Shown here: positions 9,565-17,838 of the stretch, piece after piece
How positions within the stretch are numbered: position 1 is the first letter of the stretch
Layout: each line of letters starts with the position of its first letter
Assembly: GCA_008107755.1 (NCBI GenBank)
Contig: VIRH01000141.1
Location: 62,001-126,000 of the forward strand
Length of the DNA: 64,000 bases
Source of the DNA: Rhodobacterales bacterium
GTDB lineage: Bacteria > Pseudomonadota > Alphaproteobacteria > Rhizobiales > Stappiaceae
Direction of reading: 5' to 3'
Notes under the pieces: model-generated
What the model was told of the DNA's origin: nothing
The model's database searches: none
What the model saw: only the letters and a program-made list of their open reading frames with translations
Translations under genes and position numbers: made by a program

Positions 9565-9615
9565 AGGCCTCCCGTCCTTCGAGACAGCGCTTCGCGCTTC
9601 CTCAGGATGAGGCCT
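9565..9615. repeat. Dispersed palindromic intergenic element
   Basis: An imperfect inverted repeat with outer arms AGGCCTC / GAGGCCT and a core TCCTTCGAGACAGCGC-ttc-GCGCTTCCTCAGGA. Sequences built from this core (CTTCGAGACAGCGC... CTCAGGATGAGG) recur between genes in many Hyphomicrobiales genomes. It sits in the 149-bp gap between the DUF2848 gene and the amidase gene, so it could form an RNA hairpin in the operon transcript. Only one copy is seen in this window. Confidence 0.6.
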
Positions 9616-9675
9616 TGATTTCCGCATCGCCATGAACTCTGACTTCAGTTCTTGTCACTTCAAAGGACCTTACGC

Positions 9676-10959
9676 ATGAGCACGCCGTTTTCCTGGACCC
9701 CCGACACCGCCGAAGACCGGACGGAAGCGGCACTCAAGAGCGCGGCGACTGATCCTGCTGTAAAATCCGTTTTCCTGAAGCTTCTGGCGGACCGGGCTCG
9801 GGAACAGGCGAAAGCGGCAGGAAAGACCAGGAGCCCTCTTGCCGGCGCGCTCATCAGCGTCAAGGCGCTTTTCGACGTTCGGGGTGAAACGACGACGTCG
9901 GCGACGATAGTCCTTGCCGGCAATCCGCCGGCAGAAGCGGATAGCCCGGCCATTGCCCGGCTCGACGCGGCTGGCGGAGTCTTCGTCGGTCTTACCAACA
10001 TGTCCGAATTCGCCTATTCCGGTCTCGGTCTCAATCCGCATTACGGAACGCCGCAAAACCCGCTTTCCCCGGGGGCTGCTCCAGGTGGGTCCACCAGCGG
10101 CGGAGCGGTTTCGGTCGCGCTTGGGCTGTGCGACATCGCCATCGGCAGCGATACCGGTGGATCCTTGCGCATCCCCGCCGCCTTCACCGGAATCACCGGT
10201 TTCAAGCCGAGCCAGGCTTCCGTTCCGCTTGAGGGTGGCGTTCCCCTTTCCGACAGCCTCGACAGCTTCGGCCCGATGGCCAGAACCGTCGATGCCTGCG
10301 AGCTTGCTTGGCAGGTGATGGCGGGCCTCCCGACAACGCCTGTCGACGCCCGTCCGGCGCGCCTCGTCATACCGGTCAATTTCGGTTTCACGGAGATCGA
10401 CCCGGCGGTCGAGGCCGGTTTCAAGGCAGTCGTCGAGAGCCTCCGGGATGCCGGGTTTGACGTGATCGAGAAAGAGCTGGACTGCATCTCTCTTTATGGC
10501 GAGGTCCCGCCCTGGCACATGACGTCGGTGGAGTCGCGCGCTCATTTCGAGGCGCTTTTCCAGTCCCGCCCGTCCGATTTCGATCCGCGTGTCCACGCCC
10601 GCATGGGTCGCGCCGGTGAAATCTCGGCCATTGAGTACCGTCAGACGCTGAACCGGCGCGCCGCGTTCATCAAGGCATTCCGTGAGGAACTCGGCGACGA
10701 CATGCTGCTCCTGCCGACCACCCCGATACTCCCTCCGAGCGTCGAAAGCCTGGAAGACGACGGCACCTTCAACACGCAGAACCTTCTCGCCCTGCGCAAC
10801 CCGTCACTTGCGAACGGCGCCAACGCCTGCTCCATCGCGCTTCCCTATGCCCACGAGGGCACAACGCTGAGCGCCATGCTGGTCGCAGCCGGCGGCCACG
10901 ATCAGACCCTGCTCGCCTGCGCGAAGGCCGTCGAAGCTGTTCTCGGCAAACTCGACTAA
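9676..10959 (+). CDS. Amidase signature family hydrolase
   Basis: A 427-residue amidase-signature enzyme that hydrolyses a C-N amide bond in the cytoplasm. The Ser-cisSer-Lys triad is readable: Lys63 in ISVKALFD, cis-Ser139 in PGGSTSGGA, and nucleophile Ser163 in GSDTGGSLRIP, with the usual 24-residue spacing between the serines. The ATG at 9676 is preceded by AAAGGA. An open frame extends eight codons upstream without support. As the last gene of the TRAP operon it probably cleaves the imported compound. Its specificity (allophanate, malonamate, formamide-like or another amide) cannot be told from sequence. Confidence 0.9.
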   Translation: MSTPFSWTPDTAEDRTEAALKSAATDPAVKSVFLKLLADRAREQAKAAGKTRSPLAGALISVKALFDVRGETTTSATIVLAGNPPAEADSPAIARLDAAGGVFVGLTNMSEFAYSGLGLNPHYGTPQNPLSPGAAPGGSTSGGAVSVALGLCDIAIGSDTGGSLRIPAAFTGITGFKPSQASVPLEGGVPLSDSLDSFGPMARTVDACELAWQVMAGLPTTPVDARPARLVIPVNFGFTEIDPAVEAGFKAVVESLRDAGFDVIEKELDCISLYGEVPPWHMTSVESRAHFEALFQSRPSDFDPRVHARMGRAGEISAIEYRQTLNRRAAFIKAFREELGDDMLLLPTTPILPPSVESLEDDGTFNTQNLLALRNPSLANGANACSIALPYAHEGTTLSAMLVAAGGHDQTLLACAKAVEAVLGKLD

Positions 10960-10977
10960 AGCAGACCGAGACGTCCG

Positions 10978-11012
10978 AAGGCTGGCTGGCCGTCCATGCA
11001 CTCGCCAGCCTT
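10978..11012 (+). terminator. Terminator-like hairpin after the amidase gene
   Basis: Arms AAGGCTGGC (10978-10986) and GCCAGCCTT (11004-11012) pair perfectly, and the match is extended by GTCC / GGAC outside. It lies 19 bp past the amidase stop. There is no T tract, so it may be an RNA-stabilising stem rather than an intrinsic terminator. Confidence 0.4.
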
Positions 11013-11283
11013 GGACGCCTGGATCAGCGGTCGGATGGAAGCCCTTAGCGTCACGACCGTCGTGCCGACAAGCTGACCGACCCAGTCCCGCTCCCGCTCG
11101 TTCTGCACGCGCATACTCCTGCCAGACATATGCCCAGCAAAAATGCTCCGTCAGCAGCCCGATCGCGCGGGACCGGCCGGCGCGAACACAGGGACGCTAT
11201 GAGGTCTGGTTGATTTGGGAGGTGTCCGGCTCTCCGGCAGCACTCTCAAGCGATGAGACGCACCCTTGCCGTTCAAACTGCCA

Positions 11284-11311
11284 GGCGCACGGAACCGAGG
11301 TTCCGTGCGCC
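11284..11311 (-). terminator. Perfect 12-bp hairpin downstream of cckA
   Basis: GGCGCACGGAAC pairs without mismatch with GTTCCGTGCGCC around a CGAG tetraloop. It lies 33 bp after the cckA stop on the minus strand. No run of T follows on either strand. It most likely ends or protects the cckA transcript. Confidence 0.5.
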
Positions 11312-11343
11312 GATAATCTCTTATCCCGATCCGGCGGTCGCCG

Positions 11344-13899
11344 TTATCCGTTCAGGACGTTCTTCACGGTGGTTGCCAGCTGCTTGAGCGTGAAAGGCTT
11401 GGGAAGGAAGAAGAACTGCTCGCCTTCGGGCAGATTTTCCTCGAACGCATCTTCGGCGTAACCCGAGACAAAGATGATCTTGAGGTCCGGCCGCGTCTTG
11501 CGCAATTCGACCAGAAGGGTCGGGCCGTCCATTTCCGGCATGACGACATCGGAGACGACCAGGTCGATCTCGCCGTCGGTCTCTTCCATCACCTCGAGTG
11601 CCTCATTGCCCGAGGCCGCCTCGTAGACCGTGTACCCGCGCGATGCGAGCGCACGTGCGCCGAAGGCGCGCACGGCCTCCTCGTCTTCCACGAGCAGGAT
11701 CGTCGCCGATCCGGTCAGATCCGCGACCTTTTCCGGTTCCGTATCCTTGGCTTCCGGCTTCTTCTCTTCCACGAACTGCGGAATGTGGCGCGGCAGGAAC
11801 AGGCGGAACGTGGTCCCGGCATCGACTTCCGAGTTACAGAAGATGAAGCCGCCGGTCTGCTTGACGATACCGTAGACGGTCGAAAGACCGAGGCCTGTCC
11901 CCTTGCCTACTTCCTTCGTGGAGAAGAACGGATCGAAGATCTTCTCCATGATGGCTGCCGGCATGCCGTGGCCGGTATCCTCGACCTCCACCAGCGTGTA
12001 TTCGCCGGGGGGCATGCCACGCGTATTGTCGAACTGGGTGCTCTCCGCTTCCGAGACGTTGCGTGTGCGGATGGTCAACCGGCCGCCATCGGCCATCGCG
12101 TCGCCCGCGTTGACCGCCAGGTTGACGATGACCTGCTCGAGCTGGTTGAGGTCGGCCATGACCGGCCACAGGTCGCGCCCGTGGATCACTTTCAACTCCA
12201 CCTTCTCGCCGAGAAGGCGATCGAGAAGAATGGACAGGTCGGCCAGAACATCATTCAGTTCAAGCTGTTGCGGGCGCAGGGTCTGCCGGCGCGAGAAGGC
12301 CAGAAGCTGCCGCACCAGGCCAGCGGCCCGGTTGGCATTCTGCTTGATGTTCATGATGTCCTGGAAGGACGGGTCGGTCGGCCTGTGGCTTGCCAGCAGA
12401 AGATCCGAAAAGCCGATGATCGCGGTCAGGACGTTGTTGAAGTCATGCGCGACCCCGCCGGCGAGCTGGCCGATGGCCTGCATCTTCTGGCTTTGCGCGA
12501 ACTGCGCCTCCAGAGCACGTTGCTGCGTTGTCTCAAGTGCGTAGACGATCGCGGCTTCGCCGTCGCCCTCGCCTTCCTGAACGGCCGAGACATAGAAGGT
12601 CGCAGAACGCGGATCGTTGCCTTCGACAAGCGGAATGTCCACCGGCGAAATCTCGCCGATGCCGTTCGCGGCCGCCTTGAGGGCCTTGACCAGATCATCG
12701 CGGCCGCTGTCGGCAACATAGGCCTCCAGCTTGGGCGATTCATCGTCCGTATCGACCGCCCCGAACAGTTTCAGGAACGGCGCGTTAGTCCTCAGAACCC
12801 GGCCTTCATGGTCGAGCGAGGCAATGGCGATCGGCGTGTTGTTGAAGAAGCGGGCGAAGCGAACTTCGGCAGCGCGCAGCGCTTCGGAGGCCTCTTCCCC
12901 GCGGGAGCGGTTGAGAACCAGCGTGCGGCTGTCGCCTGCGTGGCCGTTCTCGCCGAAGGGCACACGGTGCAGCAGGCGGACCGGAAGGCCGCGTCCGTCG
13001 CGGGTGACGAAGTCGAGATCGAAAGTGTCGCTCTTGACTTCCCCCGCCTGCCCCTTGATCGAGCGGATCAGCTCTGTGCCGTCACCGCGCACGATGCTGG
13101 AAAGATCGAGATCGCCCGCATCGAACTGGGCAAGGTCATAGCCGAGCCAGTCGGCAAGCGTCGCGTTCAGATAGACGATGCGCCCTTCCGCGTCGCAGGA
13201 GAAGAAGCCGGCAGGCGCATGATCGAGGAAATTGATGACGCGCTGCAGTTCCTGGAAGGAATTTTCCTGCTCGGCGCGATCCCGTGTGATGTCGGCCAAC
13301 TGCCAGACCGCCATCAGGCGGCCCTTCTTGCCCGTCTCGGCTCCAACCGGAAGCGGACGCACGGAGACACGGTACCAGCGTGCGCTGCCATCGGCCCGGC
13401 CGAGGGGATAGGGCATCCGGATCTCTTCCTGCGCCCTGCGGCCGTCGCGCATGGCCTGGGACAGGCGGAAGATCGCATCGGCCGCATCCGGGTCTGAGGA
13501 GAAAACCCGTTCGACGACACGGATATCGGCTGCGGTTTCAGCGCCGGTCAGATCCGCATAGGCCTTGTTGGCATAAACGAGACGGCCCTCGAGATCCGTG
13601 ATCAGGGCCCCGTCTTCAAGCGTGTCCACAAAGGCCGAGGCAAGCGGGTTGGCTTCGCCCGGACGCGCCGAAAGGCGCAAGAAGCCTATGGCCCCGGCGA
13701 ACAGGCAGAAAACCCCCACAACGGCCAGAATCCCGAGCAACGCCAGAATGAACGGCTGTGCCACTTCCCGATCCATGACCGCGAAAGCCGCTGCCGCCCC
13801 CACGAGCAATAGCGCCAAGCCTATCAGCAGGCCAATGTTTCCGGACCGCTCCGGCCGGCTGATCATCGGCCCGCCCGGCGCTCCGTCCAAGTCACCCAT
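11344..13899 (-). CDS. cckA: Hybrid sensor histidine kinase CckA
   Basis: An 851-residue hybrid kinase that starts the CckA-ChpT-CtrA phosphorelay controlling cell cycle and motility in alphaproteobacteria. Two membrane segments (about residues 20-60) are followed by PAS domains, one containing GALITDLEGRLVYANKAY. Then come a HisKA domain with His485 in GGVAHDFNNVLTAIIGFSD, an HATPase domain (NLAVNAGDAM, DTGHGMP, GKGTGLGLSTVYG) and a receiver domain with Asp784 in VVSDVVMPEMDG. The H-box and overall order are typical of CckA. The ATG at 13899 has GGAG at a good distance; the frame is open 15 codons further. It ends with the C-terminal LPKPFTLKQL. CtrA-type boxes near flagellar genes in this window link it to its neighbours. 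Confidence 0.93.
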   Translation of the reverse strand: MGDLDGAPGGPMISRPERSGNIGLLIGLALLLVGAAAAFAVMDREVAQPFILALLGILAVVGVFCLFAGAIGFLRLSARPGEANPLASAFVDTLEDGALITDLEGRLVYANKAYADLTGAETAADIRVVERVFSSDPDAADAIFRLSQAMRDGRRAQEEIRMPYPLGRADGSARWYRVSVRPLPVGAETGKKGRLMAVWQLADITRDRAEQENSFQELQRVINFLDHAPAGFFSCDAEGRIVYLNATLADWLGYDLAQFDAGDLDLSSIVRGDGTELIRSIKGQAGEVKSDTFDLDFVTRDGRGLPVRLLHRVPFGENGHAGDSRTLVLNRSRGEEASEALRAAEVRFARFFNNTPIAIASLDHEGRVLRTNAPFLKLFGAVDTDDESPKLEAYVADSGRDDLVKALKAAANGIGEISPVDIPLVEGNDPRSATFYVSAVQEGEGDGEAAIVYALETTQQRALEAQFAQSQKMQAIGQLAGGVAHDFNNVLTAIIGFSDLLLASHRPTDPSFQDIMNIKQNANRAAGLVRQLLAFSRRQTLRPQQLELNDVLADLSILLDRLLGEKVELKVIHGRDLWPVMADLNQLEQVIVNLAVNAGDAMADGGRLTIRTRNVSEAESTQFDNTRGMPPGEYTLVEVEDTGHGMPAAIMEKIFDPFFSTKEVGKGTGLGLSTVYGIVKQTGGFIFCNSEVDAGTTFRLFLPRHIPQFVEEKKPEAKDTEPEKVADLTGSATILLVEDEEAVRAFGARALASRGYTVYEAASGNEALEVMEETDGEIDLVVSDVVMPEMDGPTLLVELRKTRPDLKIIFVSGYAEDAFEENLPEGEQFFFLPKPFTLKQLATTVKNVLNG

Positions 13900-14050
13900 A
13901 CGTCCTGTCTCCCCGCCCCGATTCGGTTCTCGAAAGGGGCACATATAAGCATTCTGCGCTTATTACCTAATTTCAACTGATATGCCGCCGTCTCCTGTTG
14001 AAATTCACCCGTTGCCCAGAAGCTTTTTGCGGAGAATTTCAATTTCGACG

Positions 14051-15127
14051 TCACTTGGACCGCCAGGAGGCGCGCTTGCGCATCCGGAACACGAAGCCGA
14101 TAACCTCGGCCACCGCCTTGAAATGCTCTTCCGGCACTTCGCGGTCGATATCGACTGTCGCGTAAAGTGCACGTGCAAGCGGCGGATTCTCGACAACGGG
14201 AATATCGTTGTCCTTGGCGATTTCCCTGATTTTCAGGGCGATCGCATCCGTTCCCTTGGCGAGACAGACAGGAGCCCCCATACCGTTCTCGTATTTGAGG
14301 GCCACCGCATAGTGGGTCGGGTTGGTCACCACCACCGTCGCCTGCGGAACGGCGGACATCATTCGCTTTCTGGAGCGCTCCATGCGCAACTGGCGGATCT
14401 TCCCCTTGACCTGCGGATCACCTTCGGTCTGCTTGTACTCTTCCTTGACCTCTTGCAGAGACATCTTCTGCTTGTTGAACCATTTGTTGCGCTGATAGAC
14501 GAAGTCCGCGCCCGCCACAACGGTCATCACCGCAAGAATTGCCGCGAGAACCTGCAGGACCAGCGCCCGAGTCTCCATCAGGATCGCCGTTGGATCGGCA
14601 AAGATCATGATTTCGGTTTCGTCCCGGTGGGGCCAGAGCACCGCCACCATGACGGCCCCGACAACGCCGATCTTGACCATCCCCTTGGCGAAGTTCACCA
14701 GACTGTCGGTCGAGAACAGGCGCTTGAAACCGGAAGCCGGCGAGACCTTCGACAGTTTCGGCTTGATCGTCTCCGCGGTCAGCAGCGGCTGGTGCTGGAT
14801 CAGGTTGCCGGCAACGGCCATCAGAACGAGCGAGATCAGCGGAACCCCGACAATCAGCGCCACGGACTGACCGGTATCGCGCCACAGCGCCCGCAGCGCA
14901 TAGCCGTCGACAGGCATGTCGTAGGAGTGCTCCAGGTAGCCCTTCATCAGCTCGCCGAGAGATACGGCCGTGCTTGGCGCAAAGATGGTGATCATCAGCG
15001 TGGCGCCCGCCAGGGTGAACCACGTGCTGACCTCCTGCGATTTGGGAACGTCGCCCTTCTCATGCGCGTCTTGCAGACGTTTATGTGTGGGGTCCTCTGT
15101 CTTTTCTGAGTCGTCGCTCTCTGCCAT
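14051..15127 (-). CDS. flhB: Flagellar export switch protein FlhB
   Basis: A 358-residue component of the flagellar type III export gate that switches substrate from rod/hook to filament proteins. The N terminus SEKTEDPTHKRLQDAHEKGDVPKSQEV is diagnostic. Four membrane segments follow, then the cytoplasmic domain with the autocleavage motif NPTH at residues 269-272. It is the last gene of the minus-strand operon flgB-flgC-fliE-fliQ-fliR-flhB; fliR ends 3 bp upstream of its start. Confidence 0.96.
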   Translation of the reverse strand: MAESDDSEKTEDPTHKRLQDAHEKGDVPKSQEVSTWFTLAGATLMITIFAPSTAVSLGELMKGYLEHSYDMPVDGYALRALWRDTGQSVALIVGVPLISLVLMAVAGNLIQHQPLLTAETIKPKLSKVSPASGFKRLFSTDSLVNFAKGMVKIGVVGAVMVAVLWPHRDETEIMIFADPTAILMETRALVLQVLAAILAVMTVVAGADFVYQRNKWFNKQKMSLQEVKEEYKQTEGDPQVKGKIRQLRMERSRKRMMSAVPQATVVVTNPTHYAVALKYENGMGAPVCLAKGTDAIALKIREIAKDNDIPVVENPPLARALYATVDIDREVPEEHFKAVAEVIGFVFRMRKRASWRSK

Positions 15128-15130
15128 GCC

Positions 15131-15904
15131 CTACCCCAGAATGAATTTGCCGAGCGAGTCCTGGAAGTGCTCCAGGTAGAACGTCATCAGCGTCGTCAGC
15201 AGCACCATCAGCATGAAGAAACCGATCGCGATGTTGACGGGCATTGCGATGAAGAAGATCTGCATCTGCGGCATCAGCTTGTTGAGCAGCCCAAGGCCGA
15301 AATAGAAGACCAGACCGACCACGATGAACGGCGCGCTCATGCGCACCGCTATGGAAAAGACGTGTGCGACGGTTTCGGTGCCGTTCTGGCTGAAATCGGC
15401 AACCGGCGGCACGAGGCCAGGCGGAAAGATCTCGAAACTGTCATAGAGCGCCGCGATCACCAGGTAGTGCGAATCCGTGGCAAACACGAGCGTTATGCCC
15501 AGAATGGACAGGAAGTTGCCGAAAAGCGCTCCCTGCTGGCCCTGGTTGGCGATGTCCGTTCCAAGCGCGAAGGCGAGGCCTGACTGGTTGGCGATGATCA
15601 TTCCGGCGATCTGCAGCACCGATGTGATCAACCTTGCACACAGACCAATCCCGAAGCCGATCGCCAGTTCACCCGCAAACAAGGTCAGAAGCCGAACCGT
15701 GTTGCCGGTGAGGTCGTCCGGATACTGCGGAGACCCGACGGGATAGAGCACGAGCGTCAGCGCGAGGGCGATCGTCAGACGGAAGCGCGTTGGAATGGAG
15801 CTTTCGCCGAGGGCCGGCATCAGCATGATCATCGTGCCCAGCCGCGCGAACATCAGCATGAACGCGGCGGCGACATTGGGCAGATAGTCGAGCGTGATGG
15901 TCAT
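15131..15904 (-). CDS. fliR: Flagellar export apparatus protein FliR
   Basis: A 257-residue membrane protein with about six hydrophobic segments, part of the FliP-FliQ-FliR export gate. Recognisable blocks are the N-terminal AAFMLMFARLGTMIMLMPALG, the central GEL-AIGFGIGLCARLI, and VVGLVFYFGLGLLNKLMPQMQ near the C terminus. It lies between fliQ and flhB in the same orientation, as in many alphaproteobacteria. Confidence 0.95.
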   Translation of the reverse strand: MTITLDYLPNVAAAFMLMFARLGTMIMLMPALGESSIPTRFRLTIALALTLVLYPVGSPQYPDDLTGNTVRLLTLFAGELAIGFGIGLCARLITSVLQIAGMIIANQSGLAFALGTDIANQGQQGALFGNFLSILGITLVFATDSHYLVIAALYDSFEIFPPGLVPPVADFSQNGTETVAHVFSIAVRMSAPFIVVGLVFYFGLGLLNKLMPQMQIFFIAMPVNIAIGFFMLMVLLTTLMTFYLEHFQDSLGKFILG

Positions 15905-15917
15905 GACGCGGCGATCT

Positions 15918-16184
15918 CTAGCCGGTCAACAGGATCATCTCCATCACACGCGCCATGAATGCCTCAAGCAGCTGGCTCATGAACGGAAGCGTGATCAGGA
16001 GCGTCACGAAGATCGCGAGAATTTTCGGGACGAAAACGAGTGTCATTTCCTGGATCTGGGTCAGCGCCTGAAACAGCGCGATGACCACACCAACCATGAG
16101 GCCGACGACCATGACCGGTCCCGCGACGAGGATCATCGTCCACACCCCCTCGCGTGCGAGATCGAGAACTTCGGCACCGGTCAT
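15918..16184 (-). CDS. fliQ: Flagellar export apparatus protein FliQ
   Basis: An 88-residue protein with two hydrophobic helices, the standard form of FliQ, which packs around FliP in the export gate. The motif VGLMVGVVIALFQALTQIQE followed by MTLVFVPKI is typical. It is separated from fliE by 38 bp and from fliR by 13 bp. Confidence 0.95.
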   Translation of the reverse strand: MTGAEVLDLAREGVWTMILVAGPVMVVGLMVGVVIALFQALTQIQEMTLVFVPKILAIFVTLLITLPFMSQLLEAFMARVMEMILLTG

Positions 16185-16222
16185 GTCACGCTCCCTGGTT
16201 CACCGCGACCGCCTCAAGGCGA

Positions 16223-16537
16223 TCAGATCGGCATCCGCATGATTTCCTCATAGGCGGAGATCACCCGGTCGCGAACCGTGACCATGGTTTCCAGGGCCAC
16301 TTCCGTTTCGGCCACGGCCGTGACGACATCGACCACGTCGGCCTTGCCCTCGATCATGCCGACGGCCTTGGAATCGGCAACCCTGCCACTGTCCACGACC
16401 GACTCGACGGCGGACTGAACCATCTGTCCGAAATCGACGTCCGGCCGTTCCGGTCCGCTGTCACCGATGGAGCGCGCCTGCTGCTGCAGCTTTGCGGCCA
16501 TCTGGTAGGCGTTGTTGGCAATCGACGATGTGGACAT
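16223..16537 (-). CDS. fliE: Flagellar hook-basal body protein FliE
   Basis: A 104-residue FliE, the adaptor between the MS ring with export gate and the proximal rod. The C-terminal segment with EVALETMVTVRDRVISAYEEIMRMPI is the conserved part. The N-terminal part is variable, as is usual. It lies in the order flgB-flgC-fliE that is widely conserved. Confidence 0.94.
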   Translation of the reverse strand: MSTSSIANNAYQMAAKLQQQARSIGDSGPERPDVDFGQMVQSAVESVVDSGRVADSKAVGMIEGKADVVDVVTAVAETEVALETMVTVRDRVISAYEEIMRMPI

Positions 16538-16571
16538 GGTATGTCCTCGCTTTCCGTATCAGATGCGCGCT

Positions 16572-16982
16572 TCAGGCCCGCAGGATTTCGATGGTCCGCT
16601 GCAGCATCCGCCGCGTGGACTCGATGACGTTCAGATTGGCCTCGTAGGACCTTTGCGCCTCGCGCATGTCGGTCGTTTCGATCAGGGTGTTGACGTTCGG
16701 CTGCTCGACGTAGCCATTGGCGTCCGCTGCCGGGTGCCCTGGCATGAAGGTCGTCCGAAACTCGCTCATGTCTTCGGCGATCTTGCCGAGCTCCACCGTC
16801 TCTGCCCCCAGTTCCTTGTCGAACTGTGACTTGAAGGTCGGGATCTTGCGCCGGTAGGGATCTTCGTCCGGAGCGCGCGCGGTGGAGTTCGCGTTGGCGA
16901 TGTTCTCCGCGATGATGCGCATGCGCCCGTTCTGCGCCTTCAGCCCGCTGGCGGAGATGAACAGGGATTTTATCAGGTCCAT
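16572..16982 (-). CDS. flgC: Flagellar proximal rod protein FlgC
   Basis: A 136-residue rod protein. The N-terminal SASGLKAQNGRMRIIAENIANANST and C-terminal EAQRSYEANLNVIESTRRMLQRTIEIL are the conserved terminal helices of axial flagellar proteins. The central VEQPNVNTLIET is typical of FlgC. It follows flgB at 32 bp in the same operon. Confidence 0.95.
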   Translation of the reverse strand: MDLIKSLFISASGLKAQNGRMRIIAENIANANSTARAPDEDPYRRKIPTFKSQFDKELGAETVELGKIAEDMSEFRTTFMPGHPAADANGYVEQPNVNTLIETTDMREAQRSYEANLNVIESTRRMLQRTIEILRA

Positions 16983-17014
16983 GTCATGGGTCCTTTAGCT
17001 TGTGGGTGAGCGCG

Positions 17015-17419
17015 TCATGCGCCCTTGGACAACGCGGTCCGGATCAGCCCGAGGCCCTTGGTGTAGAGCGTCGTCGCGGCCTGATAATCCATCTGGTTCT
17101 GCGTGATCTTCATCATCTGATCTTCAAGGTTCACGCTGTTGCCGCTCGGGGTGACCTCGAAGGTATCCTGCTCCTCGATCTTCGCCTTGCCGTGGCCGGA
17201 GACCGCTCCCTTGATGTGGCCGACCTTGGTCACGTCGGTGGAAAGGCCCGCTTCGTGCGCTCCCAGGTAATCGGAGAACGAATATTCCTTCACGTCCCGC
17301 GCCTGAAAGCCGGGTGTGTCGGAGTTAGCGATGTTTTCCGCAAGCACGCCCTGCCGGGTCTGGTGCCACTGCATTTTCGATTTCAGCGCCTGAAAAAGCG
17401 GAATGTCCGAAAAAGCCAT
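17015..17419 (-). CDS. flgB: Flagellar proximal rod protein FlgB
   Basis: A 134-residue rod protein and first gene of the flgB-flgC-fliE-fliQ-fliR-flhB operon. It has the conserved VLAENIANSDTPGFQARD and a C terminus rich in MMKITQNQMDYQAATTLY. I chose the ATG at 17419; a GTG three codons upstream (17428) is in frame and cannot be excluded. A GGCAA-N3-TTGCC palindrome lies 26 bp before the ATG and tandem CtrA-type boxes lie 49-74 bp before it, so its promoter must be in this short stretch. Confidence 0.93.
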   Translation of the reverse strand: MAFSDIPLFQALKSKMQWHQTRQGVLAENIANSDTPGFQARDVKEYSFSDYLGAHEAGLSTDVTKVGHIKGAVSGHGKAKIEEQDTFEVTPSGNSVNLEDQMMKITQNQMDYQAATTLYTKGLGLIRTALSKGA

Positions 17420-17444
17420 CTGATTCACCGTTCGTTAACCACTA

Positions 17445-17457
17445 GGCAATGTTTGCC
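17445..17457. promoter_or_regulatory. GGCAA-TGT-TTGCC palindrome before flgB
   Basis: A perfect 5+5 bp inverted repeat with a 3-bp centre. The same GGCAA-N3-TTGCC form appears between fliL and flgF (29655) and between fliX and flgI (37903). Here it lies very close to the flgB start, a position that suits repression better than distant activation. A one-mismatch copy (GGCAATTCCTGCC) lies at 17576-17588. Confidence 0.55.
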
Positions 17458-17467
17458 GGTCAAATAG

Positions 17468-17493
17468 TTAATGAAACGTTAACACCTCATTAA
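17468..17493. promoter_or_regulatory. Tandem CtrA-type boxes upstream of flgB
   Basis: Three TTAA units lie at 17468, 17479 and 17490, each separated by exactly seven bases. This gives two overlapping perfect matches to the CtrA consensus TTAA-N7-TTAA known from Caulobacter and relatives. Control of flgB and possibly of divergent fliO is inferred. Confidence 0.65.
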
Positions 17494-17838
17494 CCTCTGG
17501 AGACGAACCCGCCAAAAACCCGTGGAGGAGCTCAAGATTCCTTTGCATTTCGCAAAATGAAATCCGTGTCGGACAGGCAATTCCTGCCCACGTCTGTTAA
17601 CTTTGCGACCTAGGGAGATTCGACTCGCTTGAGCAAGCTGTCAAACGGCTCCCGAACGGAAATGAAGGGCTCGATGCGGGGCTGAGAGACTGAAATCAAA
17701 CGGGTTTGACGCACCGGACGGGCAAGCGCAACAGTCCGGCAATTACTGGGGATAAATGCGGTATTCACGCAATTGGGGCCAAAAACCGAAGTAGACGGCA
17801 AACGTCGAAGGATCGCAGGCGGGCTGCACGAGGAAAAT

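Larger units (their letters stand above)
10960..11343. other. Intergenic region between amidase and cckA genes
   Basis: I see no convincing gene in these 384 bases. They hold two hairpins, described separately. On the minus strand a 52-codon open frame (10956-11114) begins MRVQNERERDW and has AGGAG only one base before its ATG; a shifted frame continues upstream, so this may be the remnant of a decayed gene. I do not call it. Confidence 0.5.

Noticed and set aside
11785..13497. 570-codon open frame on the plus strand
   Set aside because: It lies wholly antisense to cckA, has no ribosome-binding site or recognisable domain, and is explained by the high GC content of the real gene.
17498..17513. 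TGGAGACGAACCCGC as a sigma-54 promoter for fliO
   Set aside because: Spacing is right but only TGG and GC match, and it is 320 bp from the fliO start.
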